64,000 nucleotides of DNA from Zoogloea sp016790385 (lineage in GTDB: Bacteria; Pseudomonadota; Gammaproteobacteria; Burkholderiales; Rhodocyclaceae). Positions within the stretch are counted from its first letter, which is position 1, and each line of letters begins with the position of its first letter. This document shows positions 1 to 7,451 of this stretch, piece after piece. Position numbers and translations under genes: made by a program. The notes beneath the pieces are model-generated. The model was given only the letters and a program-made list of their open reading frames with translations, was not told the origin of the DNA and did not search any database. The stretch lies in the NCBI RefSeq assembly GCF_041916735.1, contig NZ_JAYRYY010000002.1, one strand, 5' to 3'.

Positions 1-228
<228 letters not shown>

Positions 229-649
229 ACCGCCGGAAAGCCGCGCCCAGTCTGGCTGTATCGCGTTCGGCCGGCGGGCCGGCGTGTCCGCAGACACGGA
301 CAATGGGTTATGATGACCACGAGCAGCACATGGATATCCCGGCTCGTTCCCCATCGGACAGCCGGCCAGCACAGATACTGGATGGAACCTCTCATCTGGC
401 GCCCCGCCCCCGCGCCGACGATCGCTAACCGCATCGCAGGCAAGACATGGGATCAGGTCGTACAGGTGTAACACAAGGGGCGCGCCGCCCTCTCCCCTCC
501 CCGGGGCAAGGCAACACCCCGTCAAACAATTCGGGCACCTGCCCACCCTCCCCCATCGCTCCGCGCTTCGGGAGGGCGGAAGCAGAGCGCGCCTCCGTCC
601 CCGCGGGAGTTCGCCGCCAGGGCTGCGGCGCCATGGCAAAGGCCGCTGC
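229..649. other. Intergenic region after uvrA, no gene seen
   Basis: About 420 bp with no convincing gene. A perfect 6-bp hairpin (CGTGTC/GACACG, 283-298) follows the GC-palindromic stretch GGCCGGCGGGCCGGC and may help end uvrA transcription, but no T-run follows it. Short frames on both strands here are Pro/Gly/Arg-rich with no family resemblance, and I treat them as chance. Confidence 0.5.
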
Positions 650-1252
650 ATGAGTCAGCCCTCCGCGAACCCCTGCCCGCGCATCCTGCTGCTAGCCGAT
701 CAGGACGCCTTCAGTGCCGCGCTTCACAGCGGGCTGGCTTCCGCCGGCTACGAGATATGCTGCGCCGACGCGGTCGACGGCGCCCTCTCCCTGTTGGGCC
801 AACAGCAATTCGCGCTAGCCATTCTTGACGACCCGCTCCCGTGCTCAACCCAACATCAGCTCGTCCGGCTGCTCAAGGAAGAATACCGGCTCCCCTTCGT
901 CGTTCTTACCACCTGCGACGATTCGGCCTGCATGAATACGGCCATTACCGAGGGCGCCCTTGCCTACCTCTTCAAGCCCCTCGATCTGAGCCAGCTGCTG
1001 CCCATGATCGCCACCGCCGTGGCCCGTGGCACTGACCTACAGTCCCTGCGCGACACCCGCGACCAATTGCAGAACGCCCTCAATCAGGAACGGGACATCA
1101 GCATCGCCACCGGCATGGTGATGGTCCTGCTCAACCTGGATCGGGCCGCCGCCTTCGACCACCTTCGCCGTCAGGCCCGATCCAGCCGACGAAAACTCGG
1201 CGATGTTGCCCACGAGCTGATCGACAATCGCGGCGCAAGCCTGAAGACATGA
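650..1252 (+). CDS. Response regulator with ANTAR RNA-binding output domain
   Basis: A 200-residue two-domain regulator. Residues about 10-125 form a CheY-like receiver with the phospho-acceptor in LAILD (Asp60), Thr87 in VVLTT and Lys109 in the FKP motif. A short coiled coil (about 130-150) leads into an ANTAR domain (about 142-195; ATGMVMVLLNLDRAAAFDHL). ANTAR proteins of the AmiR/NasR type bind paired hairpins in leader RNA and prevent transcription termination. The acidic pocket near the N terminus (ADQD) looks reduced compared with canonical receivers. No kinase gene and no obvious target leader is adjacent, so the partner and regulon cannot be read from context. The ATG at 650 is the first in frame and leaves a complete receiver. 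Confidence 0.85.
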   Translation: MSQPSANPCPRILLLADQDAFSAALHSGLASAGYEICCADAVDGALSLLGQQQFALAILDDPLPCSTQHQLVRLLKEEYRLPFVVLTTCDDSACMNTAITEGALAYLFKPLDLSQLLPMIATAVARGTDLQSLRDTRDQLQNALNQERDISIATGMVMVLLNLDRAAAFDHLRRQARSSRRKLGDVAHELIDNRGASLKT

Positions 1253-1360
1253 GTTCTTGCCGCTGAGAACCGACGATACCGCTCCGCCGCCGCTACAGCA
1301 GCCGGCAGCAGAGCGCGGCGTTCCAGTACACTGAACGCCGTTCCCACTTCGTCCGCCCCC

Positions 1361-2269
1361 ATGTCCGAACTCTGGTCCGCCCTCCGCCCCCGGCTTGAAC
1401 ACCTGACCAACCCCCTTCCCCTGGCCGAACTACAGATGGCCGACCGCCATCGGGACGAGATCGCCCCGCAGCTCCTCGCCGAGCTCGATGCCCTTGTCGG
1501 CGACCCCACCCCGGCCCAGGCCGACGGCTACGTGCTGCACCTGTACGCCATGCTGCTGCTGGCCCGCTGGCGCGACAGCCGCGCCTACCGCCCCCTCGCC
1601 GAACTCGGCCACCTGGACGCCAGCCGGGTGGACACCCTCTTCGGCCAGCTGGTCCATGACACCTATGGCCGTGCCCTGGCGTCCACCTGCGACGGGGATC
1701 TGGCCCCCCTCAAATGCCTTGCCGACGACGACTCCGCCAGCCTGTGGGCCCGCGCTGCGGCGCTCGAAGGCATGGCCCTCGCGGCCCTTGAAGGGCGATG
1801 CAGCCGCGCCCCGGTCATCTATTTCCTGGCGGACTTCGGCACCCGCGAAGCCCAGGCCCTCAGCGAAGACCCCGAGCACAACAGTGACTTCCCCCTGCTT
1901 GATCCCGTCGTCATCCACCTGGCGGACCTCGGCGCCACCGAGCACCTGCCCCTGATCCGCGAATGGTTCGCCGCCGGACTGATCGACGAAAGCTACGTGG
2001 ACGCCACCGAACTCGACCAGGACATCCACCGCAGCCCGGCCGCAGCCCTCGCGGCGGTGCGCGACGCCGGTCATGGGCTGATCGACGACCTGGCGCCGGA
2101 GATTGCCATGTGGCCTCACATCCATCACATGCCCCCGCTGGAACTCCCCCCCATCCCGCTCGGCACCCTGCGCGAACCCATCGTCCGCGACGGCGACAAG
2201 GTGGGCCGCAATGACCCCTGCCCGTGCGGCAGCGGACGCAAGTACAAGAAGTGTCACGGCGCCAATTGA
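1361..2269 (+). CDS. DUF1186 protein with C-terminal SEC-C zinc motif
   Basis: 302 residues. The bulk (about 20-250) is helical and matches the DUF1186 type in lengths and features (LLARWRDSRAYRPLAELG, PVIYFLADFG), probably HEAT-like repeats. The C terminus is a textbook SEC-C zinc finger (RNDPCPCGSGRKYKKCHG), the metal-binding motif also found at the end of SecA. The molecular role of the family is unknown. The gene stands between the ANTAR regulator and yceH on the same strand, each with its own gap, so operon membership is unclear. Confidence 0.82.
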   Translation: MSELWSALRPRLEHLTNPLPLAELQMADRHRDEIAPQLLAELDALVGDPTPAQADGYVLHLYAMLLLARWRDSRAYRPLAELGHLDASRVDTLFGQLVHDTYGRALASTCDGDLAPLKCLADDDSASLWARAAALEGMALAALEGRCSRAPVIYFLADFGTREAQALSEDPEHNSDFPLLDPVVIHLADLGATEHLPLIREWFAAGLIDESYVDATELDQDIHRSPAAALAAVRDAGHGLIDDLAPEIAMWPHIHHMPPLELPPIPLGTLREPIVRDGDKVGRNDPCPCGSGRKYKKCHGAN

Positions 2270-2394
2270 CCCTCGACCGACGCCACTGACAGCCGGGCGT
2301 CAGGCCAGTCTGACGCCGCCCGCACCCCGCCCTGCCATCCGGTCGACGCATTCCGTCGGCTATCATGGCGCCCTCGCAACAGAAAGTAGCCGCC

Positions 2395-3081
2395 ATGACC
2401 GACACCGCTCCTGAAGTCCCCGCCGTTGCACCCGAAACCCGCTCCGGTTTCGATCTGGACGACTTCGAGGTGCGCGTCCTCGCCGTGCTCATCGAAAAGT
2501 CCTTCGTCACCCCCGACACCTACCCCCTGTCCGTCAACGCGCTGGTCACCGGCTGCAACCAGCTCACCGGGCGCGAACCGGTGATGAGCCTGTCCGAAGC
2601 CACCGTGCTCGCCACCCTCAACCGCCTCGTCGAACGCGGTCTCGTCACCCAGCGCCACCAGGCCGGCGCCCGCGTCGCCAAGTGGGAACACCAGATCCGC
2701 CTGCGCCACTCCCTCACCCCGCCCATGCAGGCGGTGCTTGCCATCCTCATGCTGCGCGGCGCCCAGACCGTGGGCGAGATCCGCGCCCGCTGCGAGCGCA
2801 TGCATACCTTCAACAGCATCGCCGACGTGGAAAACGTGCTCGAACGCCTGGACGACAAGGGCATGGCCATCCAGCTCCCCAAGGCGCCCGGCACCAAGGA
2901 AGCCCGCTACACCCACCTCATGAGTGGCGAGGCCGCCGCGCAACTGGCCTTTGAAACCGGCGAGAGCAGCGCCCCCCGCGGTGGCCGGGTCGGAGAACTC
3001 GAAGAGGAAGTCCGCCGCCTGCGCCAGCAACTCGAATGGCTCACCAACGAATTCGAGGCCTTCCGCAAACAGTTCCAGTGA
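2395..3081 (+). CDS. yceH: YceH family protein (DUF480)
   Basis: About 228 residues if translation starts at the ATG at 2395. An earlier in-frame ATG at 2365 adds ten residues with no family resemblance. The conserved YceH core starts at FEVRVLAVLIEKSFVTPDTY and continues through YPLSVNALVTGCNQ and the REPVMSLSE motif, which are the winged-helix repeats of the family. The extreme C terminus (EEEVRRLRQQLEWLTNEFEAF) is a predicted coiled coil. The function is unknown; the tandem winged-helix fold suggests nucleic-acid or protein binding. lgt starts 8 bp downstream, so the two are likely co-transcribed. Confidence 0.9.
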   Translation: MTDTAPEVPAVAPETRSGFDLDDFEVRVLAVLIEKSFVTPDTYPLSVNALVTGCNQLTGREPVMSLSEATVLATLNRLVERGLVTQRHQAGARVAKWEHQIRLRHSLTPPMQAVLAILMLRGAQTVGEIRARCERMHTFNSIADVENVLERLDDKGMAIQLPKAPGTKEARYTHLMSGEAAAQLAFETGESSAPRGGRVGELEEEVRRLRQQLEWLTNEFEAFRKQFQ

Positions 3082-3089
3082 GCCCCGGC

Positions 3090-3878
3090 ATGTTCGTCCA
3101 TCCCCAGTTCGACCCCATCGCGATCTCCCTCGGCCCGGTGGCCGTGCGCTGGTACGGCCTCATGTACCTGCTCGCCTTCATCCTCTTCGTGGTCCTCGGG
3201 CGCATCCACGCCCGACGGCGGCCCGAACTGGGCTGGGACGCCCAGCAGATCGACGACCTGCTGTTCTACGGTGTGCTGGGTGTGATCCTGGGCGGACGGC
3301 TGGGCTATGTACTTTTCTACAAGCCCCTCTATTACCTCTCCCATCCCGCGGAGATCATCGCGGTGTGGCAGGGCGGCATGGCCTTCCACGGGGGCTTCCT
3401 GGGCGTGCTGGTGGCCATGTGGCTGTTCGGGCGCAAGACCCATCGCCCATGGCTGGCGGTCACCGACTTCATCGCCCCGCTGGTCCCCCTGGGGCTGGCC
3501 GCCGGGCGTCTGGGCAACTTCATCAACGGCGAACTCGTCGGCCGGGTGACCGACGTCCCCTGGGCCATGGTCTTCCCCCAGGTGGACGCACTGCCTCGTC
3601 ACCCCTCGCAGCTCTATCAGTTCGCGCTGGAAGGAGTCAGCCTGTTCCTGATCCTGTGGTGGTTCTCGGCCAAGCCCCGCCCCCGCGGCCTCGTCTCCGC
3701 CGCCTTCCTGATCGGCTACGGCTGCTTCCGCTTCATCGCCGAATTCGGCCGCGAGCCCGACGACTTCCTCGGCCTGCTCACCTTCGGCATGTCCATGGGC
3801 CAGTGGCTGTCCCTGCCGATGATCCTGGCCGGCCTCGCCATGGCGGCCTGGGCCAGCCGGCGTCAGAGCGCGGCCTGA
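3090..3878 (+). CDS. lgt: Phosphatidylglycerol--prolipoprotein diacylglyceryl transferase
   Basis: Lgt transfers diacylglyceryl from phosphatidylglycerol to the lipobox cysteine of prolipoproteins in the inner membrane, the first step of lipoprotein maturation. The 262-residue protein starts MFVHPQFDPIAISLGPVAVR, the classic Lgt N terminus, so the ATG at 3090 is preferred over one 54 bp upstream. It has about seven membrane segments, the signature GRLGNFINGELVGR near residue 140, the HGGFLG motif near residue 98 and RHPSQLYQ near residue 170. Length and all family landmarks are intact. It converges on the barrel gene 5 bp downstream. Confidence 0.96.
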   Translation: MFVHPQFDPIAISLGPVAVRWYGLMYLLAFILFVVLGRIHARRRPELGWDAQQIDDLLFYGVLGVILGGRLGYVLFYKPLYYLSHPAEIIAVWQGGMAFHGGFLGVLVAMWLFGRKTHRPWLAVTDFIAPLVPLGLAAGRLGNFINGELVGRVTDVPWAMVFPQVDALPRHPSQLYQFALEGVSLFLILWWFSAKPRPRGLVSAAFLIGYGCFRFIAEFGREPDDFLGLLTFGMSMGQWLSLPMILAGLAMAAWASRRQSAA

Positions 3879-3883
3879 ACCGC

Positions 3884-4684
3884 TCAGAACAGGCGGGACA
3901 GCATCATGCCGCCCGCCACATCCGGGCTGGCCTCCACGAAGCCCTTCACGGCATACACCTGCAACCGCCATTCGGGCTGTAGCTTGTAGCTGACGAAGAG
4001 GGTCGACTCGCTCACCTCAGAGCCTCTGGGGCGCAGGCGCTGGCGCCAGTCGTGGAAGAGGCCGATGGACACCTCCGGGGTCACCCGCCAGCTGAAGCCG
4101 ATGCTGGCGAACACCGGGTTGCGGAAATCCAGCCCCTCCGGATCGCCGTACTTCTTCCAGCCCAGGCTGGCCAGCGCGGATACGGCCCCCGCGCGCCAGA
4201 TCGCGTCGGCCTGCACCGACGCATCGATCTTGCCGGTGCCCAGCCCCTTGTCCGCATCCGCGGTGGGCAGCTTGAGCTTGAACACGCCATCAACGGTCAG
4301 ACTCCCCACCTCAAACAGCGCATGCCCGGCGGAGAGGACCACATCGCCCAAACCCTCCTGGGTGCCTCCCGTACCGGGAATGGCCACCCCGTCCGGCGTC
4401 CGGCTGACCTCGCCGGAATTGCGCAGATAGGGCACCGTCGCCTTCAGGGTGAGTGGGCCTTCCTCGTAGCGGACAATCAGCGGCACATACCAGGACGTGG
4501 ACAGCTCGCGGGACCCATACTTCCCAGAGCTGTACTCGAACCCTGTCGTCAGGGTCAGCTCACCCGCCACGACCAGCGGGGAGAGGACCAGCAGGCTGGC
4601 CACGGCCAGCCCGCGACAAGCCCCCGCCGTCACAGGGCAGGGGCCTGGAGCGACACCGGGCCGCTCCGTGGGCATCAGACACAT
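3884..4684 (-). CDS. Outer-membrane beta-barrel protein, transporter-like
   Basis: 266 residues with an N-terminal signal peptide (LAVASLLVLSPLVVA, cleavage near residue 41), then alternating amphipathic strands rich in aromatic residues and a terminal Phe, as expected for a BamA-dependent outer-membrane barrel. Segments such as LKATVPYLRNSG, GLGDVVLSAGH and GVFKLKLPTADADKGLGTGK resemble the outer-membrane family annotated as MetA-pathway-of-phenol-degradation or transporter proteins; the substrate is unknown. It lies 14 bp downstream of the secreted Lys/Glu repeat protein on the same strand, so the two are probably one transcript. The start is uncertain: two in-frame ATGs lie 9 bp apart (4684, 4675). 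Confidence 0.75.
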   Translation of the reverse strand: MCLMPTERPGVAPGPCPVTAGACRGLAVASLLVLSPLVVAGELTLTTGFEYSSGKYGSRELSTSWYVPLIVRYEEGPLTLKATVPYLRNSGEVSRTPDGVAIPGTGGTQEGLGDVVLSAGHALFEVGSLTVDGVFKLKLPTADADKGLGTGKIDASVQADAIWRAGAVSALASLGWKKYGDPEGLDFRNPVFASIGFSWRVTPEVSIGLFHDWRQRLRPRGSEVSESTLFVSYKLQPEWRLQVYAVKGFVEASPDVAGGMMLSRLF

Positions 4685-4698
4685 GGGGCGACAAAGCC

Positions 4699-5130
4699 TT
4701 AAGCCAGGGGGGCGAAGGCCTCACCGGCCGCGCCGACCTTTTCCCTCTTCTCAACCTTCTCGGGCTTTTCGGCCTTTTCCGGCTTCTCGGCCTTTTCGGG
4801 CTTTTCGACCTTCTCGGGGCGCTCGGCGCGGGCCAGCTGCATCACGCCGTCCAGGGCACCGACCTTCTCCCTCTTTTCGGCCTTTTCGGGCTTTTCCACC
4901 TTCTCGGGGCGCTCGGCACGGGCCAGCTGCATCACGCCGTCCAGGGCACCGACCTTCTCCCTCTTTTCGACTTTCTCGGGCTTTTCCGCCTTTTCCGGCT
5001 TCTCGACCTTCTCCGGGCGCTCGGCCCGGGCAACAGTCTGATCGGCGATGGACAGGGAAGCTGCCGCCGCGGACATCGAGAGCGCGCCAAGGGCGCCAGC
5101 CAGGGCAAGAGCGATCATCGTGTTCTTCAT
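4699..5130 (-). CDS. Secreted Lys/Glu-rich repeat protein, unknown function
   Basis: 143 residues. A clear signal peptide (MKNTMIALALAGALGALSMS, cleavage after AAA near residue 24) is followed by three repeated modules. Each module consists of RAERPEKVEKPEK plus a variable number of EKPEKxx units, ending KREKVGALDGVMQLA; the last module ends GAAGEAFAPLA. The mature protein is nearly all Lys, Glu, Pro and Val with balanced charge, so it is probably extended or helical and periplasmic or secreted. A strong ribosome binding site (AAGGAG, 8 nt before the ATG) supports expression. The barrel gene follows 14 bp downstream. I recognise no family. Repeat units differ in number between modules, a sign of slippage or recombination. 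Confidence 0.75.
   Translation of the reverse strand: MKNTMIALALAGALGALSMSAAAASLSIADQTVARAERPEKVEKPEKAEKPEKVEKREKVGALDGVMQLARAERPEKVEKPEKAEKREKVGALDGVMQLARAERPEKVEKPEKAEKPEKAEKPEKVEKREKVGAAGEAFAPLA
4735..5035 (-). repeat. In-frame tandem repeats coding for EKPEK units
   Basis: The coding repeat has two levels. Short 15-nt units encode EKPEK(V/A). Larger modules share the stretch GCCAGCTGCATCACGCCGTC (plus strand, at 4831 and 4922) and its flanks almost base for base. The two complete modules differ by 15-nt units, so length changes keep the frame. Confidence 0.8.
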
Positions 5131-5356
5131 TTTCCAACTCCTTTGTTTGTCTGTAGGTCAGGTCGCCCAGGGGGCAGGCCAACGGGAAACCCGCACCAGT
5201 ACAGTGCAGGCCCCATGCCTGAAAACCCAAACCATTGAACAAAAAGGAATTTCTGAAAACAAGTGCGTATATAGGGACGACGGATCGGTCCTCTGCCCCA
5301 AGCACTGGGGCATATCCCGCACCCACGCCAGCCCGGACGGCGGGCAGGCCGCAAGC

Positions 5357-5683
5357 CTAGGTCGGGATCAGCGGCCCGATGCCCCACAACACCCCCATCC
5401 CGGCAATGAAGGGCAACCAGGGATTGCGGGACAGCAGGGCAGCCAGCACCGCGGCCACGGCGGCGGCCAGCCGGGGGCTGAACACGGTAAGTTCGCCGCC
5501 CGACACGAAGATGTCCGGCGCCACGATGGCCGCCAGGGCGGCGGCCGGGGCATAACGCAGGGCCCTGTGCAGGGTTTCGGGCAGGGCCGCCCGCTCCCCC
5601 AGCACGATGAAACTGGCCCTTGGCAGGGTCGTCACCAGGCCAAGCAGGATGAACAGCCCCCACAGCATCCAGTCTTCGCTCAT
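5357..5683 (-). CDS. azlD: AzlD family branched-chain amino acid exporter subunit
   Basis: 108 residues with about four membrane segments (MLWGLFILLGLVTTLPRASF, AAALAAIVAPDIF, AAAVAAVLAALL, WLPFIAGMGVLWGI). This is the small partner of the two-component AzlCD/LIV-E exporter that extrudes branched-chain amino acids. The ATG at 5683 overlaps the azlC stop codon (ATGA), implying translational coupling. An in-frame upstream extension on the same strand is antisense-like and was not used. Confidence 0.88.
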   Translation of the reverse strand: MSEDWMLWGLFILLGLVTTLPRASFIVLGERAALPETLHRALRYAPAAALAAIVAPDIFVSGGELTVFSPRLAAAVAAVLAALLSRNPWLPFIAGMGVLWGIGPLIPT

Positions 5684-6387
5684 GGCCGATCCCTCCCGCA
5701 CCAGCGCTCGGCGGCAAAGCCCGCAGCAATGCCGCCCACAATGGCCACGATCACCCCCAGGCGCAGGGGCATGCCCCTCAGGGCCACGGCCAGACCTCCC
5801 CCCGCCAGAGCCGCCACCAGCATGGGCCGCACCCGGGCCATGGGCACCAGCAGCACAATCAGGGCGATGGTGGCCATGAACTCCAGCGACCAGCCCCGCG
5901 GAATGGAACTGGCCGCCATCACCCCGCAGAACGCAAACACCTGCCACAGCAACCAGGACCACAGGGACGGCCCCAGGTAATAGCCCAGGCGCCAATGGGG
6001 GTCAGGGTGGGACAGCATCTTCTCCAGGCAGGCGGCAAAGGCGCCATCGGTGAGCAGGTGGCCCGACAGCCAGCGCGCACCCAGGGGCACGCCGCGAAAG
6101 CCCCGGGCAATGGCCGCACTGAAGATGATGAAGCGCAGGTTGAGCACAAAGGCGGTGATCACGATCAGCCATACCGGCGTGCCGGCGGCGATGAGGGGCA
6201 GGGTGCCGAGCTGGGCCGTACCGGCGAACACGATCACGTTCATGCCCATGGCCTGGAGCGGCGTGAAGCCCACCCCGGCCATGGTCAGGCCCGTGACGAG
6301 CGCCCAGGGAATGAGGCCGACGGACAGGGGCAGGAAGCTGTGGAAGCCCTCCTGCATCCCATCCCGGAAACGCGGGGACATGCCCAC
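5680..6387 (-). CDS. azlC: AzlC family branched-chain amino acid exporter subunit
   Basis: 235 residues with several membrane segments. The N terminus (GMQEGFHSFLPLSVGLIPWA) and the segment GMNVIVFAGTAQLGTLPLIA are typical of AzlC, the large subunit of the AzlCD exporter; ALNLRFIIFSAA-like text in the middle (VLNLRFIIFSAAIA) is the best-conserved family block. It overlaps azlD by 4 bp and is followed by it, forming a two-gene unit. No regulator is adjacent. Confidence 0.92.
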   Translation of the reverse strand: MGMSPRFRDGMQEGFHSFLPLSVGLIPWALVTGLTMAGVGFTPLQAMGMNVIVFAGTAQLGTLPLIAAGTPVWLIVITAFVLNLRFIIFSAAIARGFRGVPLGARWLSGHLLTDGAFAACLEKMLSHPDPHWRLGYYLGPSLWSWLLWQVFAFCGVMAASSIPRGWSLEFMATIALIVLLVPMARVRPMLVAALAGGGLAVALRGMPLRLGVIVAIVGGIAAGFAAERWCGRDRP

Positions 6388-6506
6388 TCCTTGCAGATTC
6401 GAGCGGGCGACCTTAGCACGCCCGCGCGCACGGGGCTGTCCGGGTTAACGTTAAGGTCAACGCGCCGTACCGCCCATCGGGCGGCCCCCGGGACCAGCGC
6501 CGAACA

Positions 6507-6947
6507 TCAGGCCTGGGTGTCGACGGGGTGCAGGGGTTCAAAGAAATGGAAGGCCGATCTACGCATGCCCTCGCGCTCGTAGAAGCGGTGGGCATCGACG
6601 CGCTGCAAACCGGAATCCAGATGCAGGCGCCCGCAGCCCCGGCTCCGCGCAAACTCGCGCAGCCAGGCCAGCATGGCCGCCCCGTGACCACGTGAACGCA
6701 CATCGGGCGCGGTCACCAGGTCATCCACGTACAGAAAGGGGCCCCGCGCCAGGCTGTCCCCCATCCGGAACCCCGCCACCACCACCACGCGGGCGTCGTC
6801 GAGACCATAGGCCAGCATGTAGCCCGTCTCGGCCAGCTCGCGGACCCGGGCCACAAAACCCGCCTCCTGGAGATCGGGGCGCAGCCCCGCCATCACGGCA
6901 AAGCACCCGGCGATCTCGGCATCGGTCGACGCCCTGCGCACTTCCAT
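6507..6947 (-). CDS. GNAT family N-acetyltransferase
   Basis: 146 residues with a single GNAT domain. The acetyl-CoA pyrophosphate-binding loop is visible as RSRGHGAAML near residues 84-94, after the beta4 strand YVDDLVTAPDVR, and the C-terminal HRFYEREGM motif is the usual GNAT beta5/alpha4 segment. The acceptor substrate cannot be predicted. It stands alone between azlC and the metal-efflux operon, with more than 80 bp on each side. Confidence 0.85.
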   Translation of the reverse strand: MEVRRASTDAEIAGCFAVMAGLRPDLQEAGFVARVRELAETGYMLAYGLDDARVVVVAGFRMGDSLARGPFLYVDDLVTAPDVRSRGHGAAMLAWLREFARSRGCGRLHLDSGLQRVDAHRFYEREGMRRSAFHFFEPLHPVDTQA

Positions 6948-7034
6948 ATTCCAACCCTTTCCTTACAGCGGGCGATCCGGCCCGCGGCCCACGGTAAAGG
7001 CCGCGCGCCCGGCTGGCAAGGGTACGTCGTCGCC

Positions 7035-7451
7035 TCAGCGCGGCTTGAAGGGCTCGAAGCGGGCCGTTTCGCTCTTGCCATCGGCAAAGCGCAGGCTCAC
7101 CAGGGCCTTGGTGGCCGGGTCTGCGGTATAGGCGGCCGTGCCCTCCAGCCGGTCACCGGCCACCGCCAGCGGCACCGTGACCTTGCCCGCGGGCGCGAGC
7201 AATACAACACTGCCGCTGACCCCCGCAGGCGCCACCTTGCCGCCGCCATGATCCGTGAGATAGACCTTCACCGGCGCGGGCTTTCCAGCGCGGGCGTCGC
7301 GGGCCAGGACCAGTTCGATGTGATACGCCCCGGCCATGCGCAACTGGCCGCCGTGGGGCGCCTGCATGGCATCCAGGGTCGCATCATCGTGGGCCAGGGC
7401 CGGCGTGACCGCGCCCAGGATGGCGGCAAGGGTGAATGCAAAACGTTTCAT
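7035..7451 (-). CDS. Periplasmic accessory protein of the RND metal-efflux operon
   Basis: 138 residues. The signal peptide (MKRFAFTLAAILGAVTPALA) is followed by HDDATLDAMQAPHGG, a His-rich start to the mature protein, then a beta-rich body (HIELVLARDARAG, VKVYLTDHGGGKV, GSVVLLAPAGKV) resembling small immunoglobulin-like periplasmic proteins. It is the last gene of the efflux operon and overlaps the RND pump gene by ATGA. Position and the exposed His residues suggest metal binding or delivery in the periplasm; this is inference. Confidence 0.7.
   Translation of the reverse strand: MKRFAFTLAAILGAVTPALAHDDATLDAMQAPHGGQLRMAGAYHIELVLARDARAGKPAPVKVYLTDHGGGKVAPAGVSGSVVLLAPAGKVTVPLAVAGDRLEGTAAYTADPATKALVSLRFADGKSETARFEPFKPR

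Noticed and set aside
447..653. Small frame before the ANTAR regulator
   Set aside because: Pro/Ser/Arg-rich, no ribosome site, and it overlaps the start of the real gene.
5131..5356. Promoter for the Lys/Glu repeat gene (TTGTTT, 17 bp, TTCAAT on the minus strand)
   Set aside because: Both hexamers match consensus poorly; not enough for a feature call.
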